From contig CABQHF010000147.1 of the NCBI GenBank assembly GCA_902463905.1, forward strand, positions 1 through 5,247: a DNA stretch of 5,247 nt, written 5' to 3'. The notes under the pieces were generated by a model. That model was not told where the DNA came from. It saw nothing but the letters and a program-made list of their open reading frames with translations, and searched no databases. The stretch is from an uncultured Faecalibacterium sp. (GTDB lineage: Bacteria > Bacillota > Clostridia > Oscillospirales > Ruminococcaceae). Position 1 is the stretch's first letter, and each line of letters opens with the position of its first letter. The translations under genes were made by a program, and so were the position numbers. Shown piece after piece: positions 1 to 4,664 of the stretch.

Positions 1-160
1 TCACCGAGACGGACAGTTCCGCCGCCAGCCGCCGCTTGCCGGGCATCCGGGTGCCGGCGGGCAATGCCCCGGTGCGCATCTCCCCGGCCAGGCTGCGGTA
101 CAGCTGCTCATACAGCGGTACCCCGGCGTCCGGGTCCAGTGCAGTGGTCAAATGGACCAT
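1..160 (-). CDS. GntR/MocR-type transcriptional regulator, N-terminal part (runs off left edge)
   Basis: Only the first 53 residues are visible. They read as the start of a GntR-class winged helix: PLYEQLYRSL (residues 15-24), then an amphipathic stretch, then GALPAGTRMPGKRRLAAELSVS (31-52), which matches the family pattern of a Leu-Pro-x-Gly turn followed by a recognition helix. In MocR/PdxR proteins this DNA-binding domain is followed by a fold-type I aminotransferase-like domain that binds PLP; that part would lie outside the window. The PLYEQLY-type opening is common in MocR members, so I prefer MocR over FadR, HutC or YtrA subgroups, but the second domain is unseen. The start is fixed by GGAGG at 173-169 (minus strand), 8 nt before the ATG. 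An ATG at 180 is out of frame. It is divergent from the ECF S component, with 303 bp between the two starts, so it probably controls that gene and itself. Confidence 0.82.
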   Translation of the reverse strand, partial: MVHLTTALDPDAGVPLYEQLYRSLAGEMRTGALPAGTRMPGKRRLAAELSVSV

Positions 161-191
161 GATCGTGTCCTCCGTTTCATGCAGGATGCCA

Positions 192-241
192 AACTGACCC
201 CATAAAAAAACTTTATTCTGGATATTTTCATGAGGTCAGTT
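192..241. promoter_or_regulatory. Long-spaced inverted repeat, candidate operator for the divergent MocR regulator
   Basis: The left arm 192-203 (AACTGACCCCAT) and right arm 230-241 (ATGAGGTCAGTT) are reverse complements at 11 of 12 positions, with a perfect 8-bp core AACTGACC/GGTCAGTT. Arm centres are 38 bp apart, and the DNA between them is A/T-rich (an A7 run at 204-210). The right arm lies between the -35 and -10 of the rightward promoter and covers the likely -35 of the leftward one. MocR regulators are known to bind paired, widely spaced half sites, so this fits an operator. The link to this regulator is inferred from position. Confidence 0.55.
210..239 (-). promoter_or_regulatory. Possible promoter of the MocR gene
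   Basis: On the minus strand CTGACC (239-234) could act as the -35 and TAAAGT (215-210) as the -10, with an 18-bp spacer. Both boxes match consensus at only 4 of 6 positions. The -35 lies inside the right arm of the inverted repeat, which would give autorepression. Weak prediction. Confidence 0.3.
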
Positions 242-252
242 CTGCGTATAAT
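225..252 (+). promoter_or_regulatory. Promoter of the ECF S-component transcript
   Basis: A perfect -10 box TATAAT lies at 247-252. TTTTCA at 225-230 (4 of 6 to TTGACA) precedes it with a 16-bp spacer. Predicted transcription start is near 259-260, so the folded leader would begin only about 5 nt into the RNA. The inverted-repeat arm 230-241 overlaps the spacer, so a bound regulator would block or reshape this promoter. Confidence 0.65.
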
Positions 253-258
253 AGGAGC

Positions 259-448
259 ATACCCGCCGGACACCCAAATGTCAAGTAGTTTTGTGGGTAA
301 ACGGTTGCGTCAGCAATCAAAGCCCCAGTGGGGCTTTGAAGCGGTGGAACGGTCTTGCGGAAGCAAGATGGAGGGGCCTCGCCCCGACAAGTTCCACGGT
401 TGTGCGGTTGCGGAACGCAGCGATAAAAGTCCGGCGATGTTGAAATTT
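259..448 (+). promoter_or_regulatory. Highly structured 5' leader RNA of unrecognised class upstream of the ECF S component
   Basis: Hand folding gives a closed multi-branch element. P1 is 264-271 with 429-436 (CGCCGGAC/GTCCGGCG, 8 perfect pairs). Inside are: a short stem 272-276/294-298; a TTGC hairpin 304-308/313-317 with GTCA loop; a 10-bp perfect hairpin 317-326/330-339 with a 3-nt loop, sharing base 317 with the previous one; a 7-bp helix 344-350/391-397 enclosing a GGAA-capped hairpin 353-358/363-368 and a GC hairpin 373-377/381-385; and a small hairpin around 403-419. It ends 12 nt before the Shine-Dalgarno site and has no T-run, so control, if any, should act on translation. It lacks the conserved cores of the TPP, FMN, cobalamin, THF, glycine and preQ1-I classes as I know them. 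Ligand and function are unknown. It could also be a protein-binding leader. Confidence 0.55.
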
Positions 449-463
449 GGAGGGAAAGTAATC

Positions 464-1117
464 ATGTCTACTACTGCAATGTGGCTGCTGCTGGCAGTCG
501 TTGCCATCGCCATCGTGTTTGGCAGTGTGCTGTACAAGCGCACCTTCACCACCAAGGAACTGGCGCTCACCGGTGTGATGGCCGCGCTGAGCCTGGTGGC
601 CTACCTGTTCTTCCGGGTGCCGTTCTACGGCGGCTCCTCGTTCCATCTGGGCAACACCTTCACGGCCCTGACCGCCCTGCTGCTGGACGGTGTGTCCGGT
701 GGCCTGGCCGGTGCCATCGGCCTGTCACTGGCCGACATCCTGGCCGGTGACCCAGGCTACGCCATCACCACCTTTGTGCTGAAGTTCATCATCGGTATCA
801 CCTGCGGCGCGGTGGCCCACAAGGCCTTCAAGCTGCGGGAACTGGATAAGCACAACAGCGGGTATCTCGTCAAGGTGATCGCGTCTGCCGGTTCCGGCCT
901 GCTGCTGAACGTGTTCACCGACCCGTTTCTGGGCTACTTCCGCAACGTGTACATCTTCGGCCAGGAATACACCGTGGCCCAGGCCCTGACCAAGATCGCA
1001 GGCGGCGTCACCTTCGTGAACAGTGTGGCTTCCACCGTGTGCGCTGTGGTGCTGTACCTGGCCCTGCGCCCGGCACTGGAGCGTGCCGGCCTGCTGCCCA
1101 AGGGCGAGAACAAATAA
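464..1117 (+). CDS. ECF transporter S component (riboflavin_trS-like family), vitamin uptake
   Basis: This 217-residue membrane protein resembles the substrate-binding S subunits of energy-coupling factor transporters (the PF07155-like group, which includes PdxU2/HmpT-type proteins). The family core is residues 31-120: KELALTGVMAAL opens it, followed by GNTFTALTALLLDGVSGGLAGAIG (63-86), LADILAGDPGY (89-99) and TTFVLKFIIGI (102-112). About six hydrophobic helices are visible, plus one extra N-terminal helix at 6-24 ahead of the usual start of homology. S components bind a vitamin or precursor and dock on a shared EcfA-EcfA'-EcfT module. None is encoded here, so it should use a module elsewhere (group II). 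The ATG at 464 is chosen because GGAGGG (449-454) lies 9 nt upstream; the same frame is open to an ATG at 230 without a ribosome site. Substrate cannot be read from sequence. The divergent MocR gene makes vitamin B6 a reasonable guess. Confidence 0.85.
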   Translation: MSTTAMWLLLAVVAIAIVFGSVLYKRTFTTKELALTGVMAALSLVAYLFFRVPFYGGSSFHLGNTFTALTALLLDGVSGGLAGAIGLSLADILAGDPGYAITTFVLKFIIGITCGAVAHKAFKLRELDKHNSGYLVKVIASAGSGLLLNVFTDPFLGYFRNVYIFGQEYTVAQALTKIAGGVTFVNSVASTVCAVVLYLALRPALERAGLLPKGENK

Positions 1118-1141
1118 GCTATCTCTCTATCCTGATACAAG

Positions 1142-1202
1142 CACTGCCGCCCCTGTCTGCCGGTCCCTATCCCCCGGCGGATGGGGGCGGTGGTGTTTTT
1201 TT
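1142..1202 (+). terminator. Rho-independent terminator after the ECF S component
   Basis: CACTGCCGCCCC (1142-1153) pairs with GGGGCGGTGGTG (1184-1195) over 12 bp with two wobbles. An inner stem GCCGG/CCGGC lies at 1159-1163/1174-1178. Seven T residues follow (1196-1202). It begins 25 nt after the stop codon. Confidence 0.85.
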
Positions 1203-1215
1203 GTATGTATCGCCT

Positions 1216-1256
1216 GTGGGGCGGGAATTCCTTCGCTGGAGAAACTCCCGCCCCAC
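1216..1256. repeat. Perfect 11-bp inverted repeat with 19-nt loop, possible dispersed intergenic element
   Basis: GTGGGGCGGGA (1216-1226) is an exact inverse of TCCCGCCCCAC (1246-1256). The loop contains TTCC and GGAG stretches that can extend the fold. No T-run follows, so it is not a typical terminator, and a good terminator already lies 14 nt upstream. A weaker GC-rich repeat follows (CGCTC 1269-1273 / GAGCG 1293-1297). Its form resembles small palindromic intergenic repeats. Whether it recurs in the genome cannot be seen here. Confidence 0.5.
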
Positions 1257-1319
1257 TTTATCAATCGGCGCTCTGGCGGCATCCCGCGCTGGGAGCGTGC
1301 ATAAGATGGAAAAAAGAAC

Positions 1320-1348
1320 TTGCACAAGCGGGCAAAATATGGTATAGT
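1320..1348 (+). promoter_or_regulatory. Promoter of the glycine-riboswitch/symporter transcript
   Basis: TTGCAC (1320-1325) and TATAGT (1343-1348) are separated by 17 bp. A TG dinucleotide one base before the -10 (1340-1341) makes it an extended -10 promoter, which compensates for the weak -35. Predicted start is near 1355, just at the edge of the 16-bp palindrome. Confidence 0.65.
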
Positions 1349-1357
1349 CTTTCTGTC

Positions 1358-1373
1358 GTGCACAGCTGTGCAC
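1358..1373. repeat. Perfect 16-bp palindrome at the predicted transcription start
   Basis: GTGCACAGCTGTGCAC equals its own reverse complement. It begins about 10 bp after the -10 box. As DNA it could be an operator; as RNA it would form a 6-bp stem with AGCU loop at the very 5' end, which may stabilise the transcript. The sequence does not decide between these. Confidence 0.5.
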
Positions 1374-1387
1374 AGAGAAAGAACTGG

Positions 1388-1622
1388 AAAGACGTGCGGG
1401 GAAGCATTGCCCTGCACTCTGGAGAAGCCCGCAGCAGCGGGTGCCGAAGGTGTAAGGCCGCAGAGAAAGGCGGCTGTATCTCTCAGGCAAAAGGACAGAG
1501 CCATCGTCTTTTACGCACAAAGGGGTGCAGCCGGGGTCTCGGCGCGCCCGGCTGCGGAAAAATGAGTGTGCCTGAATTTTGCAGACAGAGCCTTTGGTGG
1601 GTTCTGTCTGCTTTTTTGTTTT
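1388..1622 (+). promoter_or_regulatory. Glycine riboswitch (gcvT type), single aptamer with likely 3' ghost aptamer and terminator platform
   Basis: The aptamer at 1417-1500 carries the class signatures: CTCTGGAGA (1417-1425), GCCGAAGG (1443-1450) and CTCTCAGGCAAAAGGACAGAG (in two parts, 1480-1492 and 1493-1500). P1 pairs 1417-1421 with 1496-1500; CCCGC/GCGGG (1428-1432/1437-1441) and GCCGC/GCGGC (1457-1461/1470-1474) are the internal arms. There is no second full aptamer. Instead 1515-1519/1567-1571 encloses a 9-bp hairpin 1527-1535/1547-1555, as expected of a degenerate ghost aptamer. AAAGACG (1388-1394) can pair with CGTCTTT (1505-1511), matching the leader-linker P0 helix of this class. 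The terminator follows at 1581-1622. The 3' P1 strand repeats the terminator's 5' strand, which predicts a glycine-OFF switch for the symporter. Confidence 0.9.
1581..1622 (+). terminator. Regulated terminator of the glycine riboswitch
   Basis: GCAGACAGAGCC (1581-1592) pairs with GGTTCTGTCTGC (1600-1611) over 12 bp with one G-U pair and a 7-nt loop. A T-rich tract follows (1612-1622, interrupted by one G). It ends 22 nt before the symporter start, so read-through is needed for expression. GACAGAGCC at 1584-1592 is identical to 1494-1502 in the aptamer, giving the alternative antiterminator pairing. Confidence 0.85.
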
Positions 1623-1644
1623 GTGTAAGAGGGGGAAATTTACC

Positions 1645-3144
1645 ATGCTGGAATGGATCACGCAGATCAACAATGCAGTTAACGGAGTGGTCTGGGGCCC
1701 GGCGGGTCTGGCGCTGCTGTTCGGCACCGGCCTGATCATGTCGGTGCGCACCGGATTTTTCCAGTTCCGCAAAATGGGCTACTGGCTCCGGCACACCATC
1801 GGAGCCATCTTTACCAACAAGGACGTCACCGCCCACACCAGCAAGGAGGACATGGCCATCAGCCAGTTCCAGAGCATGTGTACAGCGCTGGCGGGCACCA
1901 TCGGCACCGGCAACATCGTGGGCGTGGCCACGGCCATCGTCTCCGGCGGGCCTGGGGCCATCTTCTGGATGTGGGTCATGGCGCTGCTGGGCATGATGAC
2001 CAGCTTTTCGGAAAATGTGCTGGGCGTGTACTACCGCCGCAAAAATGAAAAAGGCGAGTGGAACGGCGGTGCCATGTACTACCTCACCGATGGTCTGGGC
2101 GCGAAAAAAGGCTGCAAACAGCTGGGAAGGGTGCTGGCGGTGCTGTTTGCCTGCTTCTGCATTCTGGCGTCCTTCGGCATCGGCAACATGAGCCAGCTCA
2201 ACTCCATTGCCGGCAACATGAATGCTGCCTTCGGGGTGCCCACCATCGTCACCGGCCTTGCGCTGATGGTGGTCACGGCCCTCATCGTCATCGGCGGCCT
2301 CAAGCGTGTGGCAGCTGTTACCGAGAAGCTGGTGCCGCTGATGGCTCTGTTCTACATTGCCGGTGCTGTGATCATCGTGGTGGTGCACGCAGGAAACATC
2401 CCGGCAGCTTTCGGAGCCATCTTCAAGGGTGCCTTCAACCTGCAGGCTGCCGGCGGCGGTGCCCTGGGCTACGGCATCAGCCAGACCATCACCTGGGGCT
2501 TCAAGCGCGGTGCCTTCTCCAACGAAGCGGGTCTCGGCTCTGCGGTCATGGTCAACTCTGCCTCCAACGTCAAGGAGCCGGTGCATCAGGGCATGTGGGG
2601 CGTGTTTGAGGTGTTTGCCGATACCATCGTGGTGTGCACCCTCACGGCGCTGGTCATCCTGACCACCGGTGTGGTGGATCTGGAAAGTGGCGCGGTGCTG
2701 GCCAACGTGCAGGATAACGCGCTGGTGGGGCAGGCCTTCACCGCCGCCTTCGGCAGCTTCGGCCCTAAGTTCATTGCCATTTCCATCCTGCTGTTCGCCT
2801 ATTCCACCACCCTGGGCTGGAGCCATTACGGCACCAAGGCCGTGGAGTATCTGTTCGGCACCACGGGCAGCCGCATCTATAAGGTGATCTTTGTGGGCAT
2901 GACGGTGGTAGGCTCCACCATGAAACTGGGCCTTGCATGGGATCTGTCCGACACCTTCAACGGTCTGATGATGATCCCGAATCTCATTGGTGTGCTGGTA
3001 CTGTCCGGCACAGTGGTGGCCATCACGAAAAATTACTTTGACCGCCGGGTGAAAGGGCTGGACATCGAACCCATGTGGTCAGCCTTCCCGGAATACCAGA
3101 AGCAGGAAGAAGCAGAAGCTGCCGCCGAAGCCCGGCAGCAGTGA
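1645..3144 (+). CDS. Sodium:alanine/glycine symporter, AGCS family
   Basis: This 499-residue inner-membrane protein is full length for AGCS (AlsT/DagA/AgcS) carriers, which import alanine or glycine with sodium in a LeuT-like fold. Conserved blocks are visible: ALAGTIGTGNIVGVATAI (81-98), GGPGAIFWMW (101-110), FSENVLGVYYR (121-131), NGGAMYYL (140-147), and WGFKRGAFSNEAGLGSA (284-300), the strongest family signature. About ten to eleven hydrophobic segments are spread from residue 17 to 461. The tail (463-499) is charged and alanine/glutamate-rich. The ATG at 1645 is supported by AGAGGGGG (1628-1635) 9 nt upstream; an in-frame ATG at 1579 lies inside the riboswitch and would put terminator sequence in the protein. 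The glycine riboswitch directly ahead points to glycine, perhaps with alanine, as substrate. The pairing of this family with glycine riboswitches is well established. Confidence 0.95.
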   Translation: MLEWITQINNAVNGVVWGPAGLALLFGTGLIMSVRTGFFQFRKMGYWLRHTIGAIFTNKDVTAHTSKEDMAISQFQSMCTALAGTIGTGNIVGVATAIVSGGPGAIFWMWVMALLGMMTSFSENVLGVYYRRKNEKGEWNGGAMYYLTDGLGAKKGCKQLGRVLAVLFACFCILASFGIGNMSQLNSIAGNMNAAFGVPTIVTGLALMVVTALIVIGGLKRVAAVTEKLVPLMALFYIAGAVIIVVVHAGNIPAAFGAIFKGAFNLQAAGGGALGYGISQTITWGFKRGAFSNEAGLGSAVMVNSASNVKEPVHQGMWGVFEVFADTIVVCTLTALVILTTGVVDLESGAVLANVQDNALVGQAFTAAFGSFGPKFIAISILLFAYSTTLGWSHYGTKAVEYLFGTTGSRIYKVIFVGMTVVGSTMKLGLAWDLSDTFNGLMMIPNLIGVLVLSGTVVAITKNYFDRRVKGLDIEPMWSAFPEYQKQEEAEAAAEARQQ

Positions 3145-3153
3145 CCATGCCCC

Positions 3154-3190
3154 AAGGGCCCGGGAGGCAATGCCTCATGGGCCCTTTTTT
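3154..3190 (+). terminator. Rho-independent terminator of the symporter gene
   Basis: AAGGGCCC (3154-3161) pairs with GGGCCCTT (3179-3186). An inner GAGGC-AAT-GCCTC stem tops it, and the T-run spans 3185-3190. It starts 9 nt after the stop codon. Confidence 0.88.
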
Positions 3191-3245
3191 GATGGGAAAG
3201 AGTCTGGTACTTTTTCACAAGAACAGAAATATTAATATATCAGTT

Positions 3246-3275
3246 GTGACGAAAAAACAAAAATCTCTTTACAAT
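3246..3275 (+). promoter_or_regulatory. Probable promoter of the exported hydrolase
   Basis: The region 3225-3310 is the most A/T-rich of the window. TACAAT (3270-3275, 5 of 6) is preceded by GTGACG (3246-3251, 4 of 6) with an 18-bp spacer. A second -10-like box TATAGT lies at 3286-3291 without a clear -35. Either start would give a leader of about 140-155 nt. Confidence 0.45.
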
Positions 3276-3308
3276 GCATCTTGAATATAGTAATCTTTAC
3301 ACAAAGAG

Positions 3309-3419
3309 AAGGCTGGGCGTGGCCGAAGGGTGAGGGGATCGCCCCAGGCAGCCAGCCTTTTGATTTAAAAGGAACAGACCTGGACAGGAACAGGTCTGCC
3401 GAGATGGCAGAACTGCCAT
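3309..3419 (+). promoter_or_regulatory. Hairpin-rich 5' leader of the hydrolase gene
   Basis: Stem 1 pairs AAGGCTGG (3309-3316) with CCAGCCTT (3352-3359), with GGGG/CCCC inside and only four T residues after it, so it is at best a weak terminator. Stem 2 is CAGACCTG/CAGGTCTG (3375-3382/3391-3398). Two further stems compete for GGCAG at 3406-3410: CTGCC 3396-3400 on its left, or ATGGCAG/CTGCCAT (3404-3410/3413-3419). The last stem ends 5 nt before the AGGAG site. No known riboswitch class is recognised. Confidence 0.45.
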
Positions 3420-3435
3420 GAGGAAGGAGAAACTT

Positions 3436-4620
3436 ATGAACAGAAGAGAATTTATGAAGGCTTCTGCTGCAACTGCTGTGGCAGCAGGCGCACTGGCTGG
3501 CATGGCTCCGGCCTCCTTTGCAGCCGACAGCGGCGTGCACACCGATGCTGAAGTCCAGGCTATGGTGGCTGAGGAGCTGAAGCTGTCCCGCGAGGTGGCT
3601 TTCTACCCTGCAGCATTCCGGGGCGATTTTGACAAGTTCTATGTGCTGTTCCACAAGCTGTCCCGTGCTCAGTACGAGAAGGTGGACGGCGCACCCGTTG
3701 CCGGCATCAACGCATCTCACTACGATATGTGCGTTGCTCTGACCGAGGCCCGCAAGGCTCTGCGTCAGGTCAAGGACCCCAAGAGCACTGTGTGGGAGAT
3801 CTGGGGCGACCAGATGGCAGTGGAGTCCCCCCTGCCCACCAACTGGACCAACTGCTACGATAACGAGGGCTTCCGCCCCTTCCTGAACCCCTATATGCTG
3901 CCTCACCAGGGCAAGGTCAAGGGCAACGTGATCATCATCGCCGGCGGCGGCAGCACCCACCGCAACAACGTGGTGGAAGGCTACCCTGTGGCAGAGTACT
4001 TCAACCAGCAGGGCTACAACGCCTTTGTGCTGCAGCGCCGTGTGAACCCCTACGCCGCTGTGGACCAGCAGCTGGACCTGGCCCGTGCCATCCGCTTCCT
4101 CCGTGCCAATGCTTCCACCAAGAACATCGGCAAGACTGATATCATCATGGCAGTGGGCTTCTCTGCCGGCGGCATGAACATCATGCAGGTTATCGCCAAC
4201 CAATACGGCAGCCAGACCACCCCGGACAAGATCTACCCCGATTACGTCTGCGATGCAGTGGACCACGAGAGTGCCGACCTGCAGGTGGCTGTGCCCATTT
4301 ACGGCCTGTTCGTCACCGGTCTGGACTTCAGCAAGAACCCCAACCTGCCGCCGGTCTTTGGCGTTGTGGGCCAGAAGGACGGCCTGAGTGCCATGATGCT
4401 GCCCTCCCTGCCGGAGTGCGCTATGATCTTCAAGGACTTCAGCTTCTACCTGGCACCGGACGCTCCCCACGGCGTGGGCCTGGGCACCGGCACCAAGGGC
4501 TATGTGAACGCCTACACCCAGATCGCACAGTGGCCTGACATGGCAGTCAACTTCATAGAGAGCCGTCTGGGCCTCATGGAGAAGACCGTGGACATGGACC
4601 CTGTGGGCCTGGCCTGGTAA
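3436..4620 (+). CDS. Exported alpha/beta-hydrolase (esterase-like) with twin-arginine-type signal peptide
   Basis: The 394-residue product begins NRREFMKAS (2-10), close to the Tat consensus S/T-R-R-x-F-L-K. A hydrophobic Ala-rich stretch (10-25) and an SFA-A cleavage site near residue 29 follow. The mature part has an N-terminal helical region (35-155), then an alpha/beta-hydrolase core: strand plus oxyanion-type loop VIIIAGGGS (165-173), nucleophile elbow VGFSAGG (240-246, Ser243), likely acid Asp315 in VVGQKDG (310-316), and His345 in DAPHGVGLG (342-350). This order fits acetylxylan-esterase-like and BD-FAE-like families, although the usual HGG is AGGG here. The substrate cannot be read; an ester of a carbohydrate or small molecule outside the membrane is a guess. 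The ATG at 3436 is preferred over 3418 because AGGAG (3425-3429) lies 6 nt before it and the signal then starts correctly. It is a single-gene unit. Lysine codons are almost all AAG, suggesting high expression. Confidence 0.82.
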   Translation: MNRREFMKASAATAVAAGALAGMAPASFAADSGVHTDAEVQAMVAEELKLSREVAFYPAAFRGDFDKFYVLFHKLSRAQYEKVDGAPVAGINASHYDMCVALTEARKALRQVKDPKSTVWEIWGDQMAVESPLPTNWTNCYDNEGFRPFLNPYMLPHQGKVKGNVIIIAGGGSTHRNNVVEGYPVAEYFNQQGYNAFVLQRRVNPYAAVDQQLDLARAIRFLRANASTKNIGKTDIIMAVGFSAGGMNIMQVIANQYGSQTTPDKIYPDYVCDAVDHESADLQVAVPIYGLFVTGLDFSKNPNLPPVFGVVGQKDGLSAMMLPSLPECAMIFKDFSFYLAPDAPHGVGLGTGTKGYVNAYTQIAQWPDMAVNFIESRLGLMEKTVDMDPVGLAW

Positions 4621-4664
4621 GTTTGAACGCTCCTTTACCTCCTCATATAAGCAAGATCCCAATG

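Noticed and set aside
344..397. T-box leader, suggested by a GGTGGAAC string
   Set aside because: The flanking T-box sequence, a specifier loop, Stem I motifs and an antiterminator/terminator pair are missing, and the downstream gene is a vitamin transporter subunit.
421..440. FMN riboswitch (RFN), suggested by AAAGTCCGG near the 3' end
   Set aside because: The 5' and central RFN blocks (GGGGCAGGGTG, ACCGGCGGT, GATCCGGT) are absent, so the short match is probably chance.
230..463. N-terminal extension of the S component from the in-frame ATG at 230
   Set aside because: The ATG lies within the promoter, has no Shine-Dalgarno site, and the extension would encode the folded leader. The ATG at 464 has a good site and begins a membrane helix.
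1167..1772. Overlapping open frames on both strands across 1167-1772
   Set aside because: They cover the inverted repeat, promoter, riboswitch and terminator, have no ribosome sites and no recognisable protein features.
1483..2826. 447-codon open frame on the minus strand opposite the symporter
   Set aside because: Its composition is extreme (His, Gln, Gly, Asp rich), it runs through the glycine riboswitch terminator, and it lies opposite a clear AGCS gene. It is an antisense shadow of GC-rich codons.
3232..4662. 476-codon open frame on the minus strand opposite the hydrolase
   Set aside because: It starts at the edge of a terminator hairpin without a ribosome site, is His/Val rich, and spans the promoter and whole of the plus-strand hydrolase, which has signal peptide and catalytic residues.
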